Of a stretch of DNA of 64,000 nucleotides, positions 51,787 through 60,778 are shown one piece after another. The DNA is from Actinospineispora acaciae DSM 45401 (GTDB lineage: Bacteria > Actinomycetota > Actinomycetes > Mycobacteriales > Pseudonocardiaceae): contig NZ_JIAI01000001.1 of the NCBI RefSeq assembly GCF_000620785.1, positions 1,736,001 through 1,800,000 on the forward strand, in the 5' to 3' direction. Below the pieces are notes generated by a model. It did not search any database. It was not told the DNA's origin and saw nothing but the letters and a program-made list of their open reading frames with translations. The translations under genes were made by a program, and so were the position numbers. Position 1 is the first letter of the stretch. Every line of letters begins with the position of its first letter.

Positions 51787-52390
51787 CCCGGTCGGCCGGT
51801 TCGACGCCGAGCGCAAGGTGCAGCTGACGCTCCCACCAGCGCACCTGCGGGGCCGGGTCGTCCGCCGCGTCGCCACCGAGGCCGGCGCTGCGCCGGAACG
51901 CGCTCCCGTACAGGGCCTCCGTCGCCATCGCCTGGTGCAGGGCCGCGACCGCGAGGCGCGTGTCGTCGACCGAGCTTCCGGGCGGCCGAAGCCGATGGAG
52001 GGCGTCGACGACCGGGTCCAGCATGCCGGCGCCCGGATCGCGCCACCCGGCCGCGTGCAGGGCCACGGCCAGCTCGCCGTAGCCGCGCCGGTACACGCCC
52101 TGGAGCGACTCGACCAGCTCCACCAGGTCGGTGCCGTGGTCCAACCACGCGTCGAGGACCTCGCCGAGCACGGCCCGAAGCTGGCGGCCACCGTGCCGGA
52201 GCAGCTCGGCAAGGAGCTTCTCGCGGTTGCCGAAGTGATGGGTGACGCCGGCGTCGGTCATGCCGACCCGCGCGGCCACCGCACGCACCTGTACCGCCGC
52301 GACCCCACCCTCGGCGAGCAGCGAGGCGGCGGCGTCGAGGATCAGCCGGCGAGCCTCGTCCGGTGGCCGTCGTGCTCGTGCGGTGGCCAT
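51770..52390 (-). CDS. TetR family transcriptional regulator
   Basis: 206 residues. N-terminal helix-turn-helix at about 15-55 (LILDAAASLLAEGGVAAVQVRAVAARVGMTDAGVTHHFGNREKLLAELL) and the ligand-binding helical domain after. ATG 52390 is taken, with AAGGT upstream; a longer frame adds nine residues. It follows the LacI gene by ten bases and may be co-transcribed with it. Confidence 0.9.
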   Translation of the reverse strand: MATARARRPPDEARRLILDAAASLLAEGGVAAVQVRAVAARVGMTDAGVTHHFGNREKLLAELLRHGGRQLRAVLGEVLDAWLDHGTDLVELVESLQGVYRRGYGELAVALHAAGWRDPGAGMLDPVVDALHRLRPPGSSVDDTRLAVAALHQAMATEALYGSAFRRSAGLGGDAADDPAPQVRWWERQLHLALGVEPADRVSPAG

Positions 52391-52400
52391 GGCCGGCACC

Positions 52401-53441
52401 TTACCTTGATCCGCCAAGGCCGGGTTCGCGGCAGCCGCAGCTCTCGCCGGTGTGGAGGTGGACCTCGACGTCGTCGAGCGCCGCCGCCGTGTCGCCGGGC
52501 CTGAGCAGCAGGTCGAGCGCCTGGCGCGCGATGGTGTCGATGTCCTGGCGCACGGTGGTCAGTACGGGGCGGGCGTAGGCGTTGCGAGCGTCGCCGTCGA
52601 ACGTGACCAGCGCGATGTCCCGGGGCACGCGCAGGCCGGCGTCGGTCACGGCCCGCAGCACCGCTGCGGCCTGCCCGTAGGTGCCGGCGATCAGGCCGTC
52701 CGGTGGCTGGTTGTCCGCGAGGTAACCGCACACCGCGCGGTAGGCGCCGGCGAGGGTGAGGTCGGTCGGCACGGGCCGGGCGGCCCGTGCCCCGACCACT
52801 GACTCGTAACCGCGGTACCGCTCGGCAACGGTCTCGCGGTCGCCGAACTCCACCTCCTCCTCGGTGAAACCGCCGACGAACGCGACGGCCCGACATCGAT
52901 GAGCCAGCACGAGGTGCCGCGCGGCCAGCGCACCGGCGTGGGCGTGATCGGCGCGGACGATGCGCGAGTCCGTCAGGTTCCTGTTGTTGTGGACCCACAC
53001 GAGCGGAACGCGCGCCCGCCCGCACACCCGCGCGGTCGTGGGGCCGTCGGCGCCGCCCACCACGATCAGGCCGTCCATGCCGGCATCGGCGAAGGACTCG
53101 ACGAACTCGGCCTCCACGGCCGGGTCGTAGCCGGTGTTGCCCACCATCACCAGCTGGCCCCGGCCCCGGGCTTCCAGCTCGATCCGCCCGGCGAGCGTCC
53201 CGAACAGCGGCATGGTCACGTCCGGCACCAGCAGCCCGATGAGCCCCCAGCGCCGTCGCCGTCGCAGGGCGCGCGCGATGCGGTCCGGCCGGTAGTCGAG
53301 CTCGTCGAGCGCCGTGAGCACCTTGGCGCGCAACGCCGCCGACACCGGGCGCGGGCCGTCGTTGAGGACGTAGCTGACCACCGCCGTCGAGGTGCCCGCG
53401 CGGCGCGCGACATCGGCGAGCGTCACCCGCTTGCCGGCCAC
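52401..53441 (-). CDS. LacI family transcriptional regulator
   Basis: 346 residues. LacI helix-turn-helix at 5-50 (VTLADVARRAGTSTAVVSYVLNDG) and periplasmic-binding-like effector core to about 330 ending with an unusual GESCGCREPG tail. GTG 53441 follows a GGGAGGGGG site. Divergent from the aryl-sulfotransferase/SsuCBA-type operon across 141 bases that contain repeated LacI-like operators, so that operon is the likely target. Confidence 0.92.
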   Translation of the reverse strand: MAGKRVTLADVARRAGTSTAVVSYVLNDGPRPVSAALRAKVLTALDELDYRPDRIARALRRRRRWGLIGLLVPDVTMPLFGTLAGRIELEARGRGQLVMVGNTGYDPAVEAEFVESFADAGMDGLIVVGGADGPTTARVCGRARVPLVWVHNNRNLTDSRIVRADHAHAGALAARHLVLAHRCRAVAFVGGFTEEEVEFGDRETVAERYRGYESVVGARAARPVPTDLTLAGAYRAVCGYLADNQPPDGLIAGTYGQAAAVLRAVTDAGLRVPRDIALVTFDGDARNAYARPVLTTVRQDIDTIARQALDLLLRPGDTAAALDDVEVHLHTGESCGCREPGLGGSR

Positions 53442-53478
53442 CGGCCGCCCCCTCCCCGCAACGTCCCCGAACGGGGAT

Positions 53479-53546
53479 TCAAACCGATTAGAGTACGCGA
53501 GCCCGGCCACCGCTCAAATCGTTTAGATTGCGCTGATTCAAACCCG
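53479..53546. promoter_or_regulatory. Repeated LacI-type operators
   Basis: TCAAACCGATTAGA (53479-53492) and TCAAATCGTTTAGA (53514-53527) share 12 of 14 bases, spaced 35 bases start to start; a third partial copy GATTCAAACCCG is at 53535-53546. The cores AAACCGATTA / AAATCGTTTA resemble the central CG with A/T flanks of LacI operators. Placed between the LacI gene and the operon it faces. Confidence 0.6.
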
Positions 53547-53582
53547 TGGCAGTGGCCGTTTCGGCTGGTAGAAGTGCTCGGC

Positions 53583-54923
53583 ATGGCCTTCGTGCGGTTC
53601 AGCGGCGTGACCTATCTCGATCCGGGTCGGGCCTATCCCGGCTACGTCCTGTACAGCGGCGCGGACGGCATCACCCGGCTGATCGACCTGCACGGCAGGG
53701 TGCACCAGCGGTGGCCCTTCCCCGGGGTGCCGCCCAGGATCATCGACCCCGCGCTCAACGGCGGGCGCCTCGGCGACGTCGGCCTGCAGCTGTCCCAGGT
53801 CCCCGGCGGCCGGGGCGGGATCTACGCGAACCGCACGGTCGGGCAGCTGTCCTGGACCGGCGAGACGCTGTGGGAGTGGGGCACCCAGGCACCCGGCGGC
53901 GCGGCCCGGCAGAACCACGACTGGCAACTGCTGGCGAACGGCAACCGGTTGCTGCTGGTGACCATTCCCCGGCGGGTTCCCGGCCTGGGCGCGCACGTCA
54001 CCGGCGACCAGGGGCTGTACGAGGTCACCCCGGACGGCGAGATCGTCTGGGAGTGGCGGGCCGGCGACCACCTCGACGAGCTGGGCCTCTCGGACGAGGG
54101 CCGGGAGAACATGCGCGCGGCGGTGGCCCGCGACCCCGGGGACATCTGGGGGTACCTGGAGATCAACAGCGCCACCACCGTCGGCCCCAACAGGTGGCAC
54201 CGCGCGGACCCGGCCGGCGTGTTCCACCCGGACAACATCCTGATCAGCTCCCGCAAGGCGAACGTCATCGCGCTGATCGACAAGGCCAGCGGGGCGATCG
54301 TGTGGCGGCTGGGGCCGTACTTCCCCGCCGAGGCCGGGCAGCAGCACCAACGGATCCACGTCCACAACCTGCCGCGCCCGCTGGACCAGATCTCCGGTCA
54401 GCACAACCCGCACGTCATCGCCGACGGGCTGGCGGGGGCGGGCAACATCCTGGTGTTCGACAACCAAGGCGGCGCCGGGTACCCGCCCGCGCCGCTGGGC
54501 ATCTACGCCGGATCGCGGGTGCTGGAGATCGACCCGTCCACCGAGCGGATCGTCTGGCAGTACACCGCCGAGGACTCCGGCCTGCCGTCCTGGAGCTTCT
54601 TCAGCTCCTTCGTGAGCAACGCCCAGCGGCTGCCGAACGGGAACACCCTGGTCACCGAGGGCATGCAGGGCCGGATCTTCCAGGTCACCCCGACCGGGGA
54701 GGTGGTGTGGGAGTACCTCACGCCGCACGAGGGTGACGGCGTGGCCGGCGAGCCGGAGGTCCGCGAGCCGACCGTGCCGAACGTCGACCGCGCCAGCCGC
54801 ACCCGGCTGATCTACCGGTCCCAGGCGGTGCCCTTCGACTGGGTTCCGATCGGGGCGCCGGGTCCGCTGGACGCGATCGACCGACGCGCCGCGCCCGCGC
54901 CGTCCGTGGCGTCGAGCGCATGA
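53583..54923 (+). CDS. Aryl-sulfotransferase (ASST)-family beta-propeller protein
   Basis: 446 residues. Repeated blade motifs typical of ASST: HDWQLLANGNRLLLV, FHPDNILISSRKANVIALID, NAQRLPNGNTLVTEG, and VWEWRAGDHLDE. The family moves sulfuryl groups between phenolic donors and acceptors without PAPS in periplasmic members. No signal peptide or lipobox is visible here, so it is predicted cytoplasmic, and the catalytic His cannot be assigned by eye. ATG 53583. Coupled to the permease gene (ATGA). Confidence 0.82.
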   Translation: MAFVRFSGVTYLDPGRAYPGYVLYSGADGITRLIDLHGRVHQRWPFPGVPPRIIDPALNGGRLGDVGLQLSQVPGGRGGIYANRTVGQLSWTGETLWEWGTQAPGGAARQNHDWQLLANGNRLLLVTIPRRVPGLGAHVTGDQGLYEVTPDGEIVWEWRAGDHLDELGLSDEGRENMRAAVARDPGDIWGYLEINSATTVGPNRWHRADPAGVFHPDNILISSRKANVIALIDKASGAIVWRLGPYFPAEAGQQHQRIHVHNLPRPLDQISGQHNPHVIADGLAGAGNILVFDNQGGAGYPPAPLGIYAGSRVLEIDPSTERIVWQYTAEDSGLPSWSFFSSFVSNAQRLPNGNTLVTEGMQGRIFQVTPTGEVVWEYLTPHEGDGVAGEPEVREPTVPNVDRASRTRLIYRSQAVPFDWVPIGAPGPLDAIDRRAAPAPSVASSA

Positions 54924-55687
54924 CGGCGGACTCGGTGAAGGCGCTCGGCGGCACCGCCCTGGGGCTGGTGCTCGCCGGCCTGCTGTGGACCCTGGTCGTC
55001 GCGACCGGGCAGTTCCCCAGGGAGCTGTTCCCCGGCGTCCCGGACATCCTGCGGGCCGGCGGGGCGCTCTACGGCGACGGCGTCCTGGTACCGGACGTGG
55101 TGGCCAGCCTGCGGCGCGCGGCCGTCGGCTTCGTCCTCGGCGCCGCCGCGGGCTTCCTGGCCGGGACTGTCACCTCCAGCACCTGGGCCGGACGCCGGCT
55201 CATGCAACCGATGCTGCGCCTGCTTGCCCCCATCCCCACGATCGGGCTGGTGCCGCTCGCGATCCTCTGGTTCGGGCTGGGGGAGAACAGCAAGACGCTG
55301 GTGATCGCGCTCGGGGTGTTCGTGCCGGTGTGGATCAACAGCCACGCCGGCTTCGCCTCCACGCCCGTCGAGTTCCTGCGTGCCGCGCGATGCCTGGGCG
55401 CGTCGAGGTGGCACGTCGTGACCAGGGTCGTCATCCCGGAGGCCGGGCCGGACGTGGCGTCCGGGCTGCGGGTCGGCGCCGCGATGGCGTTCGTCCTGAT
55501 CGTGGTCGCGGAGATGACCGGCACCACCTCCGGCCTCGGCTACCGGATCTACCAGGCGCAGCTGTTCTCCCAGGCCGACCGCCTGATCTTCTGCCTGATC
55601 GTGCTCGGAGGGCTCGGCGCGGCCTGCGACGTGGCGGTCACGGCGGCGACCCGGCCGCTGACCCGGTGGGCGAGCGAGGAACGCTGA
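54920..55687 (+). CDS. ABC transporter permease, sulfonate/taurine (SsuC) type
   Basis: 255 residues, about six membrane helices. The EAA loop EFLRAARCLGASRWHVVTRVVIPEAGPDV is characteristic of the nitrate/sulfonate/taurine (NitT/TauT) family. Start ATG overlaps the sulfotransferase stop. It forms the import channel with the ATPase and lipoprotein that follow. Confidence 0.92.
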   Translation: MTADSVKALGGTALGLVLAGLLWTLVVATGQFPRELFPGVPDILRAGGALYGDGVLVPDVVASLRRAAVGFVLGAAAGFLAGTVTSSTWAGRRLMQPMLRLLAPIPTIGLVPLAILWFGLGENSKTLVIALGVFVPVWINSHAGFASTPVEFLRAARCLGASRWHVVTRVVIPEAGPDVASGLRVGAAMAFVLIVVAEMTGTTSGLGYRIYQAQLFSQADRLIFCLIVLGGLGAACDVAVTAATRPLTRWASEER

Positions 55688-55689
55688 CC

Positions 55690-56436
55690 ATGAGCCTGCG
55701 CACCCGCGACCTCACCGTCCGCTTCCCCGGCAGGCCCGCCCCGACGCTCGACCACATCGACTTCGAGGCGGCGGACGGCTCGTTCACCGTGCTGGTCGGC
55801 GCGTCCGGGAGCGGCAAGTCGACGCTGCTGCACTGCCTCGCCGGCCTGCTCGCCCCGACCGCCGGCGAGGTGGTCGACGGCACCCGGCCGGTCACCGAGC
55901 CGAGCCCGCGCCGAGGCGTGGTCTTCCAACGCGATGTGCTCTTCCCGTGGACGAGCGTCGCCGGCAACATCGGCTTCGCGCTGCACGCCCTCGGCACCCC
56001 ACGGGGGCTCCGTGCCGAACGGATCGCCGAGCTGCTCGAGATGGTCGGGCTGCCCCCCTCGGTGGCCCGTGAGCGACCCAGCCGGTTGTCCGGCGGAATG
56101 CGCCAACGCGTGGGAATCGCCCGAATGCTGGCGGGCGAGCCCGAGATCATGCTGATGGACGAGCCTTTCGCGGCGCTCGACGCCCTCACCCGGCTACGCA
56201 TGCAGGACCTCGTCGTGGACCTGTGGTCGCGCCTGAAACGGACGATCGTGTTCGTCACGCACGATGTGGACGAGGCAATTCGGCTTTCCGACAACATCGT
56301 TGTGATCCGCGACGGAAAACTGAGCACCCATATCGCCAACCCACTGGCCCGGCCCCGCCCACCGGACAGCCTCGCGGACCTTCCCGGCTACAGCGAGCTG
56401 CGGCGATGCCTGCACCATCAACTGGAGAAGCCGTGA
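55690..56436 (+). CDS. ABC transporter ATP-binding protein, SsuB type
   Basis: 248 residues. Walker A VGASGSGKST (about 38-47), signature LSGGMRQRVGIARML, Walker B IMLMDEPFAALD and the H-loop FVTHDVDEA are intact. It drives the SsuC-type permease. The ATG at 55690 lies two bases after the permease stop; its stop overlaps the binding-protein GTG (GTGA). Confidence 0.93.
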   Translation: MSLRTRDLTVRFPGRPAPTLDHIDFEAADGSFTVLVGASGSGKSTLLHCLAGLLAPTAGEVVDGTRPVTEPSPRRGVVFQRDVLFPWTSVAGNIGFALHALGTPRGLRAERIAELLEMVGLPPSVARERPSRLSGGMRQRVGIARMLAGEPEIMLMDEPFAALDALTRLRMQDLVVDLWSRLKRTIVFVTHDVDEAIRLSDNIVVIRDGKLSTHIANPLARPRPPDSLADLPGYSELRRCLHHQLEKP

Positions 56437-57389
56437 AGAACTCCGTACTGAGAACTGTCCTCACCGTGCTCGCGTCGGCGGTGATGTTGTCGACGAGCGC
56501 CTGCGCCGGCCCGGACGAGTCGACGCAGACGCTCACCGTGGGATTCGTGGTCGACCCCTCCTGGGCGCAGGTCCCGGTCGCGGACAGGGCGGGATACTTC
56601 TCCCGCCACGGGATCACCGTGAAGGTGGTGAACTTCCCCTCCGGGGTGGAGGCGCTGCAGGCGCTCGCCGCGCGCCAGGTCGACGTCACCACCGCCGCCG
56701 ATGTGCCCACCGCCGCGACGCTCACCCGGTCCGCCTCGTTGCGGATCGTCGCCGACGGGTCACGCTGGGCGGGCTCCCGCATCGTGGCCTGGCGCGGCAC
56801 CGGCATCGCCACGGTCAACGACCTCGCCGGACGAAGGATCGGCACGCCACTGGGCACCAGCGCCGCCTATTTCGCGGCCGACACGCTGAGCCACAACCGG
56901 ATCAACGCCACCCTCGTCCAGGTGGCGCCGCAGGCAATGGTGACGGCGGCGACGCAGCGCAACGTCGACGCGGTCTCGATATTCCAGCCCTATCAGGCCC
57001 AGGTCGTCGCGGCGCTCGGTGATGACGCGGTAGTGCTCGGCGGCGGAAGCTACACCCAGCACAGCCTCTATCTGGCCACCGACACCGCTGTCGCGAAGAA
57101 GTCCCCGGCGCTGTCGTCCTTCTTCGCCGCCCTGAAAGACGCGAGCGCCGACCTCGAGGCACAATCGCCGGACGCCGTGGCCGCCGTGTCCGCCGCGACC
57201 CAACTCGGTCCCGCACTGCTCACGACGGTTCTCTCCGAGTTCGACTTCACCGTGCGGCAACCACAGGCGGATCTCGCCGCCACACTCACCACCCTCGGGC
57301 GGTGGGAGAAGGACCAGGGAGCCATCGGGCCGACCACCCAGCTCCCCGACTACGCGACGCTCACCGACAACAGCTTCGTCAAACCCTGA
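56433..57389 (+). CDS. ABC transporter solute-binding lipoprotein, NitT/TauT type
   Basis: 318 residues. Signal peptide with lipobox TSAC and lipid-bearing Cys24, then a two-lobe binding protein: TVGFVVDPSWAQVPVADRAGYFSRHGITVKVVNF, ALAARQVDVTTAADVP and RNVDAVSIFQPYQAQV. Captures an anion (sulfonate, sulfate ester or similar) outside the membrane. Fourth gene of the sulfotransferase operon. Substrate is inferred only from the family and the adjacent sulfotransferase. Confidence 0.9.
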   Translation: MKNSVLRTVLTVLASAVMLSTSACAGPDESTQTLTVGFVVDPSWAQVPVADRAGYFSRHGITVKVVNFPSGVEALQALAARQVDVTTAADVPTAATLTRSASLRIVADGSRWAGSRIVAWRGTGIATVNDLAGRRIGTPLGTSAAYFAADTLSHNRINATLVQVAPQAMVTAATQRNVDAVSIFQPYQAQVVAALGDDAVVLGGGSYTQHSLYLATDTAVAKKSPALSSFFAALKDASADLEAQSPDAVAAVSAATQLGPALLTTVLSEFDFTVRQPQADLAATLTTLGRWEKDQGAIGPTTQLPDYATLTDNSFVKP

Positions 57390-57409
57390 CCTGTTACGCT
57401 GGCGATCTT

Positions 57410-58204
57410 GTGCCCACGGGAGAAGCTGACAGGCCGGCCAGCCGTGTCCGGTCCATCAACAGCGTCCTGAGCACGCTGCGCGTCTTCGAAGAGGTCGCGC
57501 TGCGACAGCCGATCGGCGTCTCCGAACTGTCCCGCGTGACGGACATCCCGAAGAGCTCCGTGCAGCGGTGCCTGGTCACGCTCCAGGAGGCCGGCTGGCT
57601 CAGGGTCGTCGACCCCGAGCGCGCCCGGTGGGGCGTGACGATGAAGGCGCTGACCCTCGGGCTGCGCGGCTCCGGGGAGCAGGACCTCCGTGAGGTGGCG
57701 GGGCCCGTCATGAAACGCCTCGCGGCCGAGACGGACGAGACGGTTCTGCTGGGCCTGCGCGACGGCGAGAACCTCGTCATCGTGGCGCGGGAGGACAGCA
57801 CGCAGGTGGTCCGCGTCGTCCAGGAGATCGGCGTACGCGTGCCGCTGCGCGCCACCTCCGGGGGCGTGGCGATCATGGCACTGCTGGACGATGCCGAGGT
57901 CGACGAGCTGCTGCGGCGCGAGCTCACGGAGTTCGCGCAGGCCCCCGTGCCGGACACCGAGGAGGTCCGGCGGGAGATCGCCCGGACCGTCGAGCGCGGG
58001 TACGCGCTGCACGGCTCGTCGTCGTGGTACCGCCCGCACGTCGCCTCCATCGGCGCGGCCATCACGGACGCGGCCGGGCGCCCCGTCGCGGCGCTCACGC
58101 TCCCGGTGCCGCAGATGCGCTATGACGGTTCACGCGAGAAGGCCCTGGCACCGAGGGTCGTCGCGGCGGCGGAGGAGATCAGCCGCCTGCTCTCCTCCGC
58201 CTGA
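57410..58204 (+). CDS. IclR family transcriptional regulator
   Basis: 264 residues: winged helix-turn-helix at about 20-85 (PIGVSELSRVTDIPKSSVQRCLVTLQEAGWL), effector domain 95-255. GTG 57410 is about nine bases after a TACGCT that can act as -10, so a leaderless mRNA is possible. It may instead be read through from the transporter operon 20 bases upstream. Probably controls the sulfonate/sulfate ester genes or the OYE operon that follows. Confidence 0.9.
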   Translation: MPTGEADRPASRVRSINSVLSTLRVFEEVALRQPIGVSELSRVTDIPKSSVQRCLVTLQEAGWLRVVDPERARWGVTMKALTLGLRGSGEQDLREVAGPVMKRLAAETDETVLLGLRDGENLVIVAREDSTQVVRVVQEIGVRVPLRATSGGVAIMALLDDAEVDELLRRELTEFAQAPVPDTEEVRREIARTVERGYALHGSSSWYRPHVASIGAAITDAAGRPVAALTLPVPQMRYDGSREKALAPRVVAAAEEISRLLSSA

Positions 58205-58293
58205 CCACCTCATCCATTCCTGTGCACCACGGTCTTCGGCCCCACATCTCTCCGAACCGTGCCGCACTGCGATAAGGCGTACCATTGGGTGGC

Positions 58294-59367
58294 ATGAGAC
58301 GGTTATCGGAGATGCCGCTGCGGCTGCGGGACGTCACGGTCCCCAACCGGTTGTGGATGTCCCCCATGGCCCAGTACGCCGCGGGAGCCGACGGGAAGCC
58401 GACCGACTGGCACCTCGTGCACTACGGCGCCCGCGCGGTCGGCGGGGTGGGCCTCGTCATGGTCGAGTCCAACGCCGTCGGGCCGGCGCACCGCACCACC
58501 TCGGCGGACCTCGGGATCTGGAACGAGGACCAGGCGGCCGCGCACCAACGCCTGACCTCGTTCATCGCCGAGCGCGGCGCGGTTCCCGCCGTCCAGCTGC
58601 TGGCCGCGGGCAGGAAGGCGTCACACCGGGTGCCCTGGGACGGCGAGGGACAGAACGGCCCGGTGAGCGTGGCGGACGGCGGCTGGCGCTCGTTCGCGCC
58701 GTCGGCGGTCCCGTTCGGCGACCTGGGCGTGCCCCGGGAGGCCGACGACGCCGACCTGGACGAGGTCGTCGAGGCGTTCGCCCGCGCGGCCCGGATGTCT
58801 CACCTGGCGGGGTACCAAGCCGTGGACATCCACGCCTCGCACGGCTACCTCCTGCACCAATTCCTCTCGCCCCTGTCCAACCATCGGACCGACGAGTACG
58901 GCGGAACACCGACGAACCGCATGCGGTTTCCGCTGCGGGTGGCCCGGGCCGTCCGTGACGCCTTTCCCGCGGAGAAGCCCGTCTTCGTCCGCATCACCGC
59001 GACGGACTGGATCGAGGGCGGGATCTCGATCGACGAGGCGGCGACGTTCGCCAAGGAGCTCGCGGCCGTGGGCATCGACCTGCTCGACGTCACCTCCGGT
59101 GTGCTGGTGCGCGACCGGGAGGCGCGGCCGCCGGCGCGCGACGGGGTCAACGTCGAGTTCGCGAGCACGCTCAGGCAGGCGTCGGGCCTCCCGGTCGCCC
59201 CGGTCGGACAGATCGGTGACCTGTCGCTGGCCCGCCGGGTCCTGGCCGACGGCCGGGCGGACGCCGTGCTGATCGGCCGCGCCCTGCTGCGCGATCCGTA
59301 CCTCGCCCTGCGCGACCGGCCCGACGACACGGCGGCCTGGCCCTACCAGTACCACCGCGCGCTGTGA
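58294..59367 (+). CDS. NADH:flavin oxidoreductase, old-yellow-enzyme family (YqjM-like)
   Basis: 357 residues, FMN TIM barrel. MPLRLRDVTVPNRLWMSPMAQYAA opening, GLVMVESNAV, the catalytic-site signature DIHASHGYLLHQFLSPLSNHRTDEYGG (about 171-197) and a C-terminal FMN phosphate segment (PVAPVGQIGD, ADAVLIGRALLRDPY). It reduces activated C=C bonds with NAD(P)H. If ATG 58294 is the start, codon 4 is TTA (58303-58305); an internal ATG at 58312 would avoid it. Coupled to the alpha/beta hydrolase (GTGA). Confidence 0.9.
   Translation: MRRLSEMPLRLRDVTVPNRLWMSPMAQYAAGADGKPTDWHLVHYGARAVGGVGLVMVESNAVGPAHRTTSADLGIWNEDQAAAHQRLTSFIAERGAVPAVQLLAAGRKASHRVPWDGEGQNGPVSVADGGWRSFAPSAVPFGDLGVPREADDADLDEVVEAFARAARMSHLAGYQAVDIHASHGYLLHQFLSPLSNHRTDEYGGTPTNRMRFPLRVARAVRDAFPAEKPVFVRITATDWIEGGISIDEAATFAKELAAVGIDLLDVTSGVLVRDREARPPARDGVNVEFASTLRQASGLPVAPVGQIGDLSLARRVLADGRADAVLIGRALLRDPYLALRDRPDDTAAWPYQYHRAL
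58303..58305 (+). other. TTA codon at codon 4 of the old-yellow-enzyme gene
   Basis: TTA is the rarest Leu codon in GC-rich actinomycetes and is read by the bldA tRNA in Streptomyces, where it ties genes to development. Its place within the first five codons would make it a strong translational gate if ATG 58294 is used. Confidence 0.55.
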
Positions 59368-60152
59368 GCATCACCGCGAGCCGCACGGTTCGGCGCCCGG
59401 GCGACACGACGATCCGGTACACCGTCAGCGGCCCGGCCGGTGGGCCGACCCTCGCGCTCATCCACGGTTGGGGGTGCGACCGCACCGACTTCGACGCGAT
59501 CACCGGCTTTCTTCCCGGCCACTACCGCGTGCTCGCCGTCGATCTCGCCGAGCACGGGGAGTCCCGCTCCACCCGTGACGTCTGGACGATGGAGGAGTTC
59601 GCCCGCGACGTCGCCGCCGTGCTCGACGCCGAGTCGGTGGACGGCTGCGTCGTGGTCGGGCACTCCCTCGGCGGGGCGGTGGCCGTCGAAACCGCGCGGG
59701 CGCTTCCCGACGTGGTCACGCACGTGGTCGCGCTCGACGCCCTGCACTACCTGTCGCTGTTCCCCGCGCAGGACGAACGCCGGGCGGACGCCGTGCTGCG
59801 GCCGTTCCACGAGGACTTCGCCTCGGCGATGCGCGGCATGGTCGAGGCGGGCTCCCCGCCCGGTACCCACCCGGCGCTGAAGGACGCCTACTTCGCGAAG
59901 ATGGCGGCCGTCCGGCAGCCGGCGGGCCTGCTGTCGCTCGAGGGCCTGGTGCGCTGGGACATGGACGCCGCGCTGCGCGAGGTCACGGCGCCGATCACGC
60001 TGTTCGCGGTGCGCTCGATCATCACCGGGGAGGCCGTCGACCGCTACCGCGACCGCCTCCGCATCGTGCCCGTCGACCTGGGCACTCACCACTTCCACGT
60101 CGAGTCGCCCGAGGGCACCGCCACGCTGCTGACCGGAGTGGTCTCCGGCTAG
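59364..60152 (+). CDS. Alpha/beta hydrolase
   Basis: 262 residues. Oxyanion segment LALIHGWGCDRTD, nucleophile elbow GHSLGG (Ser about 96), an acid-region Asp in the second half, and the catalytic His in GTHHFHVE near the C terminus. Unlike the hydrolase at 4825 the triad looks whole. GTG 59364 overlaps the OYE stop. Esterase or lactonase activity on the product of the OYE is plausible. Confidence 0.9.
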   Translation: MSITASRTVRRPGDTTIRYTVSGPAGGPTLALIHGWGCDRTDFDAITGFLPGHYRVLAVDLAEHGESRSTRDVWTMEEFARDVAAVLDAESVDGCVVVGHSLGGAVAVETARALPDVVTHVVALDALHYLSLFPAQDERRADAVLRPFHEDFASAMRGMVEAGSPPGTHPALKDAYFAKMAAVRQPAGLLSLEGLVRWDMDAALREVTAPITLFAVRSIITGEAVDRYRDRLRIVPVDLGTHHFHVESPEGTATLLTGVVSG

Positions 60153-60179
60153 ACGCCGGTGTCGATCTCGGCACCCCGC

Positions 60180-60230
60180 TTGCATACGATACCCCCCTTA
60201 GGTAATCTCCGAATTACCCCCAGGAGGTAT
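60180..60230 (+). promoter_or_regulatory. Copper-operon promoter with CsoR operators
   Basis: -35 TTGCAT (60180-60185), 17-base spacer, -10 TAATCT (60203-60208). Palindrome ATACC-CCCCTTA-GGTAAT (60189-60206) fills the spacer and overlaps the -10; a second, ATTACC-CCCAGGA-GGTAT (60213-60230), covers the ribosome site. Both match the known CsoR-box pattern TACC-rich/GGTA. Binding in the absence of copper would block both initiation and translation. Confidence 0.75.
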
Positions 60231-60233
60231 CCC

Positions 60234-60515
60234 ATGCATGGTTACACGAAGGACAAGGACGGCTACCTGCGGCGGATGCGGCGCATCGAAGGCCAGGTGC
60301 GCGGCATCGCCCGGATGATCGAGAACGACGAGTACTGCATCGATGTGCTCACCCAGGTCTCGGCGGTGACGAAGGCCCTGGAGGCCGTCGCGCTGGGCCT
60401 GCTCGACGAGCACCTGCGGCACTGCGTCACCGAGGCCGTCGCCGAGGGCGGTACCACCGCCGACGCGAAGGTCGCCGAGGCGAGCGCGGCCATCGCCCGC
60501 CTGGTCAAGTCCTGA
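60234..60515 (+). CDS. csoR: Copper-sensing repressor CsoR
   Basis: 93-residue all-helical repressor. The Cu(I) ligands are Cys35, His60 and Cys64 (EYCIDV, EHLRHC), the expected CxnHxxxC spacing. Binds DNA as a tetramer without copper and releases it on Cu(I) binding. ATG 60234 follows AGGAGG. Leads the operon csoR-copZ-60779-copA, with operators in its promoter. Confidence 0.95.
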   Translation: MHGYTKDKDGYLRRMRRIEGQVRGIARMIENDEYCIDVLTQVSAVTKALEAVALGLLDEHLRHCVTEAVAEGGTTADAKVAEASAAIARLVKS

Positions 60516-60547
60516 CCGAACCACGACAAGCGGAGGAGAGAACGCCG

Positions 60548-60754
60548 ATGAGCGAGAGCACCTACACCGTGACCGGGATGACCTGCGAGCACTGCGCGCT
60601 CTCGGTGACCGAGGAGATCACCGAGATCGACGGCGTGGCCGAGGTCGCGGTGGACCTGCCCACCGGGACCGTCACGGTGAGCAGCGAAGGGCCGGTCGAC
60701 GAGGCCCAGGTCCGGGCCGCCGTCGAGACGGCCGGCTACCGGCTCGCCGGCTGA
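60548..60754 (+). CDS. copZ: Copper chaperone, HMA domain (CopZ-like)
   Basis: 68 residues, one heavy-metal-associated domain. GMTCEHC holds the Cu(I) cysteines C13 and C16. Delivers Cu(I) to CsoR and to the CopA N-terminal domain. It begins 32 bases after csoR. Confidence 0.94.
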   Translation: MSESTYTVTGMTCEHCALSVTEEITEIDGVAEVAVDLPTGTVTVSSEGPVDEAQVRAAVETAGYRLAG

Positions 60755-60778
60755 CCTCCACGGCGTTCGAGGGACGGC

